Assembly (NCBI GenBank): GCA_026417615.1
Contig: JAOACY010000123.1
Span: forward strand, 1-64,000
Origin: Clostridia bacterium
GTDB lineage: Bacteria; Bacillota; Clostridia; Acetivibrionales; JAFADI01
Direction: 5' to 3'
Length of the DNA: 64,000 nt
A program made the position numbers and the translations under genes. The notes beneath the pieces are model-generated. The model ran no database searches. It saw only the letters and a list, made by a program, of their open reading frames with translations, and had not been told where the DNA came from. Position 1 is the first letter of the stretch; every line of letters begins with the position of its first letter. Below are positions 9,616-18,979 of this stretch, one piece after another.

Positions 9616-10608
9616 TTACAATGGCAGGGCCTTACCGCTCCTGGCTGACTCAATCTCAGTGAGCAGTATCTTAAGCGAACATAATGATTCCTGAGGTGTA
9701 ATAGTCTCTATTGGATTTCCGGTGCGAACACATTCTACAAAATATCTAATTTCATTGTATATTCCCCCGGCGTTCTTTAGATTAATATTAGATCCAATGT
9801 CCACAATCCCATGCAGCTCTGGTTTAAAAGCTTCACCAATTGCTGGATAGACCGTAACCACATTGTCGGTGAATTCTACAACTGCTTTATCAAACACAGC
9901 CTGATACCTCATAGAGAATGGTATTGGTCCTGCATACCATGCTCCTTCTCCTTCAATGACAACATCTCCATAAATGTAACGAGTACTAAGGTAACTATTG
10001 TTATTCTCAGGATCCTCATAACCGATACTATGCACTTCCTTTGGCATACCCATAAAATAGTTTATAAAATCTGTATCATGTATATGTAACTCAAAGGGGG
10101 CCTTCCCGCTCTTTTCAGAGGTATACCAGCCGCTCCCCCAAATTGGTGCCTGACAGATTCGATAAAAACGAGCATTTTTCAATTTACCATATGTTCCTTT
10201 ATTCTTTAGCTGAATTAAGTATTTATACTCAGGCATAAATCGAATAATTTGAGCAATCATGAAATGTACACCTGTATCCTTTGCCTTTGCAACCATCATT
10301 TCAGCATCTTCCATATTGTTGGCTATCGGTTTCTCACATAATGTATTTATGCCTGATTCCATGCACTGAATTGCTATATCCTTATGCATGTAAGAAGGCA
10401 CACAAATATCAACCATGTCTGGTTTTTCATGTTTCAACATGTCATCAACCGAATAATAAGCCTTGCAATTATGCTCTGACGCCATCTTGTCTGCCTTTTC
10501 CCTTACAACATCCACACAAGCCGAAACCTTAACATCATTCATAAGCTTGTATGCATCACTATGGGCTGTTGCGATTCCTCCGCATCCAATAATCACTGAT
10601 GAAAACAA
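9616..10608 (-). CDS. Gfo/Idh/MocA-family oxidoreductase
   Basis: 330 aa; VIIGCGGIATAHSDAY; PDMVDICVPSYMHKDIAI; GINTLCEKPIA. Confidence 0.85.
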   Translation of the reverse strand: MFSSVIIGCGGIATAHSDAYKLMNDVKVSACVDVVREKADKMASEHNCKAYYSVDDMLKHEKPDMVDICVPSYMHKDIAIQCMESGINTLCEKPIANNMEDAEMMVAKAKDTGVHFMIAQIIRFMPEYKYLIQLKNKGTYGKLKNARFYRICQAPIWGSGWYTSEKSGKAPFELHIHDTDFINYFMGMPKEVHSIGYEDPENNNSYLSTRYIYGDVVIEGEGAWYAGPIPFSMRYQAVFDKAVVEFTDNVVTVYPAIGEAFKPELHGIVDIGSNINLKNAGGIYNEIRYFVECVRTGNPIETITPQESLCSLKILLTEIESARSGKALPL

Positions 10609-10643
10609 TTCAAATTCCCCCTTATACTATTGTTTTATATAAG

Positions 10644-11489
10644 CTATATTAATTTTTCAAGCAGAGCTTTGGCATTTAGAATATCCTTAATCTGCTGTTC
10701 ACCGGAAATCTCCCGTTCTATGGTTATAGGACCGTCATATCCCATACTTTTCAGTTTTTTTATAAGTTCTGGAAAGTTTACCTTGCCTTCTCCTATTGGA
10801 ACTTCTAAACCAAGGTATTTACCGGTAGTTGGATAGAGAGCATCTTTTGCATGAACGCCACGGACGTATTTCCCAATAACATCCAGTGCGTCAACTGGGT
10901 TAGCTTTCCCATATAATATTAGATTTGCCGGATCAAGATTAACTCCCAAATTGTCAAGTTCAACATCTTCAAATAAACGCAGAAGCACTACCGGTGTTTC
11001 CTGCCCGGTTTCAAACAGGAAGTGCTGTCCGTTTCGCTTACAGTAGCTTGCCAGATATCTGATTGTAGAAACAAGTCCCTTGTATTTTACATCGTTTGGG
11101 TCTTCTGGAACAAACCCCACATGTGTAATAAGGTTTTCTACTCCAATCATCTTCGCAAAATCCGATCCCATCAACAGCATCTTCAGCCTGTCATTTCTGT
11201 ATGCTTCGGGTACTAAGCCAAGTGTAAGCGGTCCCTCGTAGAAATTCCATACCGCAGGTCCATCCCAACCACACCAGAAGGAAGTAATATCAATTCCAAC
11301 ATTTTTACTGGATGCTAACACAGTATCTGCAACCTTACTATTTAGCATGCTTCTGTTCCAACAATTCAACTGACAGGTGTGTATACCCATATCCTTAACC
11401 TTTTGAAATTCCTGCTCTATAGATTTGACAGGATGATGAACACCCGCATGTTCATGTTCTGACATATTTATTAATACACCAAGCCTCAT
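10644..11489 (-). CDS. Sugar phosphate isomerase/epimerase (xylose-isomerase-like TIM barrel)
   Basis: 281 aa; ENLITHVGFVPEDP, FLFETGQE, NLGVNLDPANLILYG, VRGVHAKD, PITIEREISGEQQ. Confidence 0.8.
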   Translation of the reverse strand: MRLGVLINMSEHEHAGVHHPVKSIEQEFQKVKDMGIHTCQLNCWNRSMLNSKVADTVLASSKNVGIDITSFWCGWDGPAVWNFYEGPLTLGLVPEAYRNDRLKMLLMGSDFAKMIGVENLITHVGFVPEDPNDVKYKGLVSTIRYLASYCKRNGQHFLFETGQETPVVLLRLFEDVELDNLGVNLDPANLILYGKANPVDALDVIGKYVRGVHAKDALYPTTGKYLGLEVPIGEGKVNFPELIKKLKSMGYDGPITIEREISGEQQIKDILNAKALLEKLI

Positions 11490-11539
11490 AAATATTCCCC
11501 TATTCGTTTTTTTTATAATTGCTCATTGTTAATCATATT

Positions 11540-12832
11540 TCATACATTTTCTTTGAGTTTTGCTAACTGCATCTTATGGATTTCAGTTACTCTTTCTCCA
11601 GTTCCCTTTATAAACCAAGATGCCCTAGGTTCATAGCCGCCCTCTTCCCAAGCATACTCAGTTGGCAAATAACCGGCCCAGCCATTCGCCAGTTCACAAA
11701 CTAATGTAAACTTAAATGGCGAATTTCGTTTAATTTCTAAAGCAAAGTCACAAAAATATTCTGAAGGATTAGCTGTGATGGCTATATCACTACCAATTCG
11801 AAGTGCATTTACACGAAATTCAAATTCACCTCCTTCACGGGTTATTGGATTATCTTCGGTTTTATCTATTGCAAAAAACTCTTTTGTGGTCATCTGGCTG
11901 CCAAAAGTCCCATCTTCACACAAATCGTAATCATTTTTTTCTCTTCGAGTAAGCATAAGCGTTTCAGATATATAATCTATATCATCCACATTTATACTTT
12001 CCATTTTTCCAATTACATTTTGAATTGTTTTAAAAATACTATCCGAAAACCTTTCCAGCTTTTGGTAAGAATCATCGTTTTTCGCATCATGCTTAGAAGC
12101 ATCAATCCAGTTTTCATTACCACAGGCGCCTATTAAAAATATCGGTACAAGCTGCTCTCCATAAGCCTTAATTAATTTGCGGTTAACATGCCCTGATTGA
12201 TCCGGGCTAATAACGCCTGACAAAATATTATTATGATTTCCAAAATTCCATATAATTGAAATAAGACGTTTGTGAACATCTTCAAAACATATAGCCAGTA
12301 ACTCTGGGTCTGTTATCCCACTAAAATCACAACTATCTGCATTCTCATCATACATGAAATTCATCAAAATCCTGCCATCCGGGCGTTTAAGCCTTCGATT
12401 GAAAACTAATTCTTTATTCTCGCCTCTACCTGCGTAAACAGCTGACACCAACTGTTTCCTTTGCAAAGCTTGAATTACTGCTGTTACAACCTGACGGCAG
12501 TAATATTGGGTATATAGATCCTGCTTGTTTTTATCCAACCACTGAAAGGCATGTGTATGGGTTGCATGCAGAGAAATCCCTTCCTTGGGAATTCCGGTCA
12601 ATTGGCTGATTTCGCTTATAATCTCTAACGCTATGTTAACAGGAATTACACAGATATCAGTTGATATGATAACTGCTTGTTTTTTACCATCATCCAGAAC
12701 CAGTACGTTTGCGTACATAGGAGATTCAACTTTATACTCAAGCAGATTTGACTTTCCCTCATGTACTTCACCCGTACCTGCCGGAGGAGTAATTTCACAT
12801 CTATACACACCTGCTAATATATTTTTGCCCAT
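11540..12832 (-). CDS. Neutral/alkaline ceramidase N-terminal-domain-like hydrolase (paralogue 2)
   Basis: 430 aa; shares with 6127-7464: ITPPAGTG, HATHTHAF, WNFGNHNN, GACGNENWID, ELANGWAGYLPTEYAWEEGGYEP. Confidence 0.7.
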   Translation of the reverse strand: MGKNILAGVYRCEITPPAGTGEVHEGKSNLLEYKVESPMYANVLVLDDGKKQAVIISTDICVIPVNIALEIISEISQLTGIPKEGISLHATHTHAFQWLDKNKQDLYTQYYCRQVVTAVIQALQRKQLVSAVYAGRGENKELVFNRRLKRPDGRILMNFMYDENADSCDFSGITDPELLAICFEDVHKRLISIIWNFGNHNNILSGVISPDQSGHVNRKLIKAYGEQLVPIFLIGACGNENWIDASKHDAKNDDSYQKLERFSDSIFKTIQNVIGKMESINVDDIDYISETLMLTRREKNDYDLCEDGTFGSQMTTKEFFAIDKTEDNPITREGGEFEFRVNALRIGSDIAITANPSEYFCDFALEIKRNSPFKFTLVCELANGWAGYLPTEYAWEEGGYEPRASWFIKGTGERVTEIHKMQLAKLKENV

Positions 12833-12912
12833 AACGAAACCTCACATTTAATAAGAATGTTCATTATTATTAATTTTTATTTCAGCTTTTCAAAAACTCA
12901 TAATATTAGACC

Positions 12913-14496
12913 CTATTTGTTCTCAATATACTCAAAATAATCAAAGTCGGCATATTTCCTTTCTCCTGAAAAATCCTGACAGCATACACCAACAAATGCG
13001 CCTGTAAAACCAAAGCTTTCCTTACAGCTTTCATCGGAAAGAATTCCTGCGTCCAGAATCGGGCCTATGGCAGTCCAGCTTTCTCCATCTACAGAGTAAT
13101 AGAATTGAAGGATATCATAGGTTACAGTAACTTTAAGATATATTCTCTTTATTCCATTTAATGAAACATCGGTTTTAAGTGGATAGCTGACATTGAAATT
13201 ATGACATTGAATTATGCCCAGGCATTTACCCAGAATTTCATTATGGGTTACTCTAAGATAAATGTAGTTTTCAGTATTATAATAACAAACCAGTCCAGCC
13301 ATTTGCTTAAATGAATCAGGTTCAAATTCTACACAAGTGGATGCAGTGTAATTAAAGGATTGCTGACGTCTTGCAACAAGGCTCTGACAGAAAAGAGAAT
13401 TTAAGGATTCACGTCCCTTTAGTCTCAAATAACCACTTCTTTCTTTTAAGGACATCATATCTTCGCCCAAGGGTATTCTCAATGTCTGAAATTGAATGCT
13501 GAGAGTCTCATTATCAAAATCATCACGTTCATGCTCTTTTTCCTGTATAAATTCAGCAAGTTCTGGTGCTTCAACCTCTATGAGAGGTTTATTGCCACCG
13601 CATTCAAGCTGCAGCCAGTTATCCTTAGTCCAAATCATTTTCTGTATGCTGGTTTCTCTGCCCAAAATGCACTTTCCATTTCTAGGCATAGGCCTGGAGC
13701 AAAGGTGTACCATATAGACCTGTCCGTCAGGAGTTTCAACAAAGTCAGCATGACCTGCCTTTTGCATAGCATAGGTAGGTTCTAATTTTGTTGTAATAAT
13801 TGGGTTGTTTGGAGCAACTTCATAAGGTCCAAAAAGAGAAGTAGATCGTGCAAGTGTAACACAATGATAATTTTCTGTTCCACCTTCGGCGGTTATGAGG
13901 TAATAATAACCATTGCATTTATAAAGATGAGGCCCCTCAGTTAATCCAGCTTCAGTTCCGTTAAAAATATTGTAGACAGGTCCTGAAAGCTTCTTTTCTT
14001 GTTCTGAATATTCCTGAAGTATAATGCCGCCAAACCAATCTTTACCTTTTTCTTTGTCACAGGACATTCCAACAAGCCATTTCCTGCCATCGTTATCATG
14101 AAAAAGTGATTGGTCAAATCCTCTGCTATTCAAATATACAGGTTCGGACCAATCGCCAAGAATATCCTGGGTTGTTACAAGATAATTATAAACGTCCATG
14201 TATCCACCCTTAATATTTTTCACATCAGAGTAAACTAAATAATAGGTGCCGTTATAATAAGAAAGACATGGAGCCCATACTCCTAATGAATCTGGGTTGC
14301 CACGCATGTCCAGCTGTGTAAGTCTATTTAATGGGCGTGTGACTAGTTTCCAGTTAACTAAGTCCCTGGAATGATGAATCTGAACGCCAGGATACCATTG
14401 AAAGGTAGATGTCGCAATGTAATAGTCATTTTCAACTCTGATAATAGAAGGATCCGGGTTGAAACCTTTTAGAATGGGGTTAATTATTTTTTTCAT
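12913..14496 (-). CDS. GH43-family glycosidase (beta-xylosidase/arabinofuranosidase-like) with C-terminal beta-sandwich
   Basis: 527 aa; NPILKGFNPDPSIIRVENDYYIATSTFQWYPGVQIHHSRDLVNW; LTEGPHLYKCNGYYYLITAEGGT. Confidence 0.9.
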   Translation of the reverse strand: MKKIINPILKGFNPDPSIIRVENDYYIATSTFQWYPGVQIHHSRDLVNWKLVTRPLNRLTQLDMRGNPDSLGVWAPCLSYYNGTYYLVYSDVKNIKGGYMDVYNYLVTTQDILGDWSEPVYLNSRGFDQSLFHDNDGRKWLVGMSCDKEKGKDWFGGIILQEYSEQEKKLSGPVYNIFNGTEAGLTEGPHLYKCNGYYYLITAEGGTENYHCVTLARSTSLFGPYEVAPNNPIITTKLEPTYAMQKAGHADFVETPDGQVYMVHLCSRPMPRNGKCILGRETSIQKMIWTKDNWLQLECGGNKPLIEVEAPELAEFIQEKEHERDDFDNETLSIQFQTLRIPLGEDMMSLKERSGYLRLKGRESLNSLFCQSLVARRQQSFNYTASTCVEFEPDSFKQMAGLVCYYNTENYIYLRVTHNEILGKCLGIIQCHNFNVSYPLKTDVSLNGIKRIYLKVTVTYDILQFYYSVDGESWTAIGPILDAGILSDESCKESFGFTGAFVGVCCQDFSGERKYADFDYFEYIENK

Positions 14497-14668
14497 GTAA
14501 ACTCCTTATATTTATAGTTTGTATAAATTTCGATAAACATGGCTGCTATTTAATATTATCTTTCTGCTTAGTTCCAGAACGTAGCATTGATAATTGCCTG
14601 CTATTGAACAGTTCACTTCAAGCAGTGTAGCCATGAATTTAAGATACCGTGCTCAATTATTACGGACA

Positions 14669-14712
14669 CTATTTGGGAACAGGCTATAATTATCCAGCCT
14701 GTTCCCAAATAG
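14669..14712. other. Perfect 17-bp inverted repeat (RNA hairpin) between the solute-binding protein gene and GH43
   Basis: CTATTTGGGAACAGGCT (14669-14685), 10-nt loop, AGCCTGTTCCCAAATAG (14696-14712); no U tract on either strand. Confidence 0.85.
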
Positions 14713-14806
14713 CTTGTAATTCAACCTTCAGGATTGAATGTTCTTGTCCTTTATACCGTTTTTGTTTCAAAAGTAGTCTGGCAAAACTACACAGGAAAAC
14801 TTTAGC

Positions 14807-16426
14807 TTATTTATATTGCTGATACTTAGTAGTCCAGTATTTTTCTAATTTTTCAAGGCCGCCACTTTCACATGTGCTTAAAAACTCGTTATATATTTTC
14901 ATACACTCTGATTCGTCTTTAGCAAGGATCATCTTAGGATAGTATGTTTGTGCGTGTGTTATTAACCTTGCAAGTATGGCTCCTTCATCAGTGTTACCGG
15001 GGGGATCCATTCTGCCAAGGAATACCTCGTAATTAAATTTGTCTGCGTATTTGCTTTTCCAGTCATTCTTTATTTCTTTTGAAATAATTACATCATCCGT
15101 CCAATATGCTCTCAGTGAATAATATGCGTCTGCAAACCACATATAAGCAGAAATGCCCGTTTCATTCAACAGATTTGCATCAGCTTCAACTTTCTTTATC
15201 CATTCGGTTGACCTTACTGGCCATCCATTTGAGTCCAAGGTATAGCATTTGCCTTCCGGACCATATGAATTATCTGCTTTACCTTTAGGACTTTCACACC
15301 ATTCAATAAATTTCATAATTCTTTCAGGCTTTGCTACTTTTGAAGAGATAAACGTTGCTGTCCAACCTGAATCAGCTTTCGTAGCTTTTGCATCAGCAAA
15401 ATATGGAAGATAGTCATACTTCTTCGATCCATCTTTGGGAACTGGGTTCCAATATTCAAGTTTCGCCGAAAATACAGCTGCATTTCCATCACGATATTTA
15501 GTTTTCTTTATTTCCTCTGAGTCAATAAATGAACCATTATCAATAAGGCCATTAACGTAGAGTTTATTCATAAATTTGATATACTCTTGGAATTTTGAAC
15601 CTCTGATAGAGGAAACAACCTTATCATTAATAACTTCATATTTTCCAAGCCCAAACTGAGTCATCATAAAATAATTTGCTTGATACTCAGAAAGCTTAAA
15701 TAAACTATCCTCCATAATTGAAGGTCCAAAATAATATGGTTTAATCTTTGGATACTTTTCTTTTATGGACATTAATGCTTTAAAAAAGTTTTCCGGAGAA
15801 GTCATATCTGGTTTGCCAATAGCCTCATAAATATCTGATCGTATTAAGTGAACATTGGTTGATGTATCTATTTTGCTAAACCCCTCTTGTTCTTGAACCC
15901 ATTTTGTTTTAATGAAGTTTGAGAAATAATAGTTTTTCCCGTCATTCCATTTGTGATATTGGAAGTACTCGGGTTCAACATATTTTCTGATATCTGGCGC
16001 AAATTCATCAATGAGTTTGCCAATATCCTGAACATAACCCCCTTCAATCAAGCTGCCAACTGCTGGACTTGAACAGTCTACAGTTATTAAATCCGGAATC
16101 TGATTAGATGAAAGCATGATTTGAAGAGTTTCTGTGGCTCCCTGCGGAGGTTTTGATGTCTTAACTATACAATTTGTTTTTTCCAGGAGATATTTGCCAT
16201 ACTCCTTTTCTTCCAATTTTTCACCGTTCCACCAATCGAAATCCACATAATGAGTAAATTCATAGGGTGTACTAGTATCAATTGTACTTTCGGAAGCTAC
16301 TGTTTTTTGTGGTGCACTAGTGGTAGGTTCAGTCTCATTTGCTTTCTTGCCGCAGCCAGCGAACACTGTAACTGTTATCATTACTGCTAACAGCAATGAC
16401 AAGATAATGTTTTGTTTCTTTTTCAT
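14807..16426 (-). CDS. Extracellular sugar-binding lipoprotein of an ABC importer
   Basis: 539 aa; lipobox VTVFAGCGKK; SBP-like body. Confidence 0.85.
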   Translation of the reverse strand: MKKKQNIILSLLLAVMITVTVFAGCGKKANETEPTTSAPQKTVASESTIDTSTPYEFTHYVDFDWWNGEKLEEKEYGKYLLEKTNCIVKTSKPPQGATETLQIMLSSNQIPDLITVDCSSPAVGSLIEGGYVQDIGKLIDEFAPDIRKYVEPEYFQYHKWNDGKNYYFSNFIKTKWVQEQEGFSKIDTSTNVHLIRSDIYEAIGKPDMTSPENFFKALMSIKEKYPKIKPYYFGPSIMEDSLFKLSEYQANYFMMTQFGLGKYEVINDKVVSSIRGSKFQEYIKFMNKLYVNGLIDNGSFIDSEEIKKTKYRDGNAAVFSAKLEYWNPVPKDGSKKYDYLPYFADAKATKADSGWTATFISSKVAKPERIMKFIEWCESPKGKADNSYGPEGKCYTLDSNGWPVRSTEWIKKVEADANLLNETGISAYMWFADAYYSLRAYWTDDVIISKEIKNDWKSKYADKFNYEVFLGRMDPPGNTDEGAILARLITHAQTYYPKMILAKDESECMKIYNEFLSTCESGGLEKLEKYWTTKYQQYK

Positions 16427-16621
16427 GGTATCCTCCTTAAAATTTATTAAATTTTCTCGAAAACTTCAAAGGCCTTCGAGGTATATGTTATGGAGCATAA
16501 TTTTTTACGCCCCTAACATTCTAAAAATAATTTCTTGAAAGTTTCATGAATAAATTCAATATCCATTTTTAGTACATTCAACTAGCCTTATCTTTGTAGT
16601 TCGAATACTTTTCTTTCTATT

Positions 16622-17527
16622 CTATTCTTTAACTGAGCCTAGCATCATACCCTTAATAAAAAACTTTTGAAGCATTGGATAAACAAGTGCAATAGGTAAT
16701 ATAGAAACAAACATCGTAGCATATTTTATTGAATTGAAAACTTCTATACCTGCACTATTCAAGCCTAGCATTTTTCGAACCATCTCAGCTCCTTGAGCTT
16801 GAGAAATTATCTTGAAAAGAATTACCGGCAGAGTGTATAAATCCTCTCTTCCAACAATAAAGTATGTTGGATAAAAGAAGTCATTCCAATGAGCTACTCC
16901 ATTAAAAAGTGAAACTGTTGCTATTATCGGTGCAGAAAGCGGGATGAATATTTTAATAAATATATAAAAATCTCCTGCACCGTCTATTTTAGCCGATTCT
17001 TCTAAAGCCTCCGGGATGTCCATAAAAAAGTTAATAAATAAAATTGCATTAAACACCGAAAAAAGCATCGGTACTATATATACTAAAAAATTACTCAACA
17101 GATTTAGATTCTTTAACACCATATAGAAGGGTATAATCCCCCCCGAAAAATACATAGTGATAATATTGAACCTTAAATAAAATTTTCTAAAAACCAAATA
17201 TTTCTTAGACAGCGGATAAGCAACCATTGCGGTGAAAAAAACAGATGTCACTGTACCTAAAATAGTTCTCATAACCGACATCATAAGAGCTGAATATAGC
17301 CTGGTTTGAGAAAATATTGATTTGAAACTATCAAATGAAATTTTTCTAGGGATTATATACACATAGCCATTATCTCTAATGTCTGATGGAAGGTTAAGTG
17401 CATATATGAGTGTATAGTATAATGGATATAGTGTTAGCAAAATAGTTAAAAAGGTTATAGTTATTGATATCAGCTTAACAAACTTATCTTCAAAAGTATT
17501 TTTAGCAAATATCCCAATGTATCTCAT
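16622..17527 (-). CDS. Carbohydrate ABC transporter permease (YtcP/MalG-type)
   Basis: 301 aa; EESAKIDGAGDFYIFIKIFIPLSAPIIA EAA motif. Confidence 0.9.
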   Translation of the reverse strand: MRYIGIFAKNTFEDKFVKLISITITFLTILLTLYPLYYTLIYALNLPSDIRDNGYVYIIPRKISFDSFKSIFSQTRLYSALMMSVMRTILGTVTSVFFTAMVAYPLSKKYLVFRKFYLRFNIITMYFSGGIIPFYMVLKNLNLLSNFLVYIVPMLFSVFNAILFINFFMDIPEALEESAKIDGAGDFYIFIKIFIPLSAPIIATVSLFNGVAHWNDFFYPTYFIVGREDLYTLPVILFKIISQAQGAEMVRKMLGLNSAGIEVFNSIKYATMFVSILPIALVYPMLQKFFIKGMMLGSVKE

Positions 17528-17556
17528 ATTAATCCTCTCAAATTTAGTATTAAATA

Positions 17557-18537
17557 TTAATAAATACTTGTACCGTTTATTTTTTTAGAAATATAATTTG
17601 TTCCTGTAAAAAGGACAAGCGAAACAACAGATAGCACAATGCCCACTGCAGCCGCAAAAGAAAGTCTCCCTAACTGTAGTCCTAACCTTACAACATATGT
17701 ATCTAACACCAAAGAATAATCATAATTCATAACATTGCTAAATAACAATGATTGGGTAAAATTGGTGCCATTCATACCTCCTGCAACCAACCCCCCCATA
17801 CTCAATATAAACACAATAGCCATAGTGTTTTTTAGATAAGGTAAAGTAATAAACAATATACGCTTAATTCTACCTGCGCCATCAATTAATGCTGCTTCGT
17901 AAACCTCTATTGATATCCCTGCAATTGATGCTAAATAAATAACCGACCACCATCCCGTTGATTTCCACGCATCAATTATCGCCATAAGAACCCAAAAAGA
18001 CTGTTTCTCCTGCAAAAAAGCATAAGGCTTAGTTATAATGTGCATTTTGGCAAGTATAACATTAACCAATCCATCATCAGACAACCATATTTGGAATATA
18101 CCTGCTATAACAACCCAAGCAATGAAATGAGGTAACAAGCTTGCCGTTTGTACTATTTTCTTATAGAATCCATTTCTGAGTTCATTTAGAATTATTGCGA
18201 AAAAAATTGGTATAGGAAAGGTTATGACAAGCTTAATCAAACTCATCACTAAACTGTTTCTAAAAGCTCTCCAAAACAATAAATCTTTTCCTAATGCTAT
18301 AAAGTGTTTTAACCCAACAAATTCGCTTCCTAAAAATCCTTTAAATGGTTTAAAATCCTGAAAACCCATAATCATTCCTATCATAGGTAAATAATTGAAT
18401 AAAATCAAAAAAATAATTCCGGGTAATAGCATAAGATGTAGCTGCTTCTGTTCCTTAATTCGTTTAAAGATAAGCATTTTATTACCATTATCAACCAATG
18501 TTTTTTTCAAAGTTTTATTAAACATACTACGCTCCAA
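17557..18537 (-). CDS. Carbohydrate ABC transporter permease (LplB/MalF-type)
   Basis: 326 aa; YEAALIDGAGRIKRILFITLPYLKNTMAI EAA motif. Confidence 0.9.
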   Translation of the reverse strand: MERSMFNKTLKKTLVDNGNKMLIFKRIKEQKQLHLMLLPGIIFLILFNYLPMIGMIMGFQDFKPFKGFLGSEFVGLKHFIALGKDLLFWRAFRNSLVMSLIKLVITFPIPIFFAIILNELRNGFYKKIVQTASLLPHFIAWVVIAGIFQIWLSDDGLVNVILAKMHIITKPYAFLQEKQSFWVLMAIIDAWKSTGWWSVIYLASIAGISIEVYEAALIDGAGRIKRILFITLPYLKNTMAIVFILSMGGLVAGGMNGTNFTQSLLFSNVMNYDYSLVLDTYVVRLGLQLGRLSFAAAVGIVLSVVSLVLFTGTNYISKKINGTSIY

Positions 18538-18979
18538 ATTTATGAATTTTTGATTATTGTTACATGTGGACTACAAATCCACAAAAGTCATACATACAAA
18601 TAAACTTTTATATATTAAAAGTATTTTTGCCTCAAACTTGTAATATTCAATGTTTTCAAAGAACATTTTTGTCACCATACTATTATCTGTCTCTTGAAAT
18701 AAGAGCAAAATTATTGTAAAATCACCATTATAAGATTGCAAATAATTAGTATGCTCAAAATTATGTTTGGTAAAATAATAAGTTAACAACTCATAGTATT
18801 AAATTACTTATTGATATATTAGCATCGGATTTATAACTTTTCGATGGAATCATTTTAGATTTAGTGTATTTTTTTTGCTACCATACAAAAATAACTTAAA
18901 ATATTTTATTTGTATATCCATAATGCACATGTTTGAAAAGTTTTAAAGGTAAATATTATACTATATAAAAAAGATTTCG

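Noticed and set aside
18571-18789. 72-aa minus-strand ORF in the gap between the ABC permease and histidine kinase genes
   Set aside because: AT-rich sequence, no evident RBS, no recognisable motif; the region more likely contains divergent promoters.
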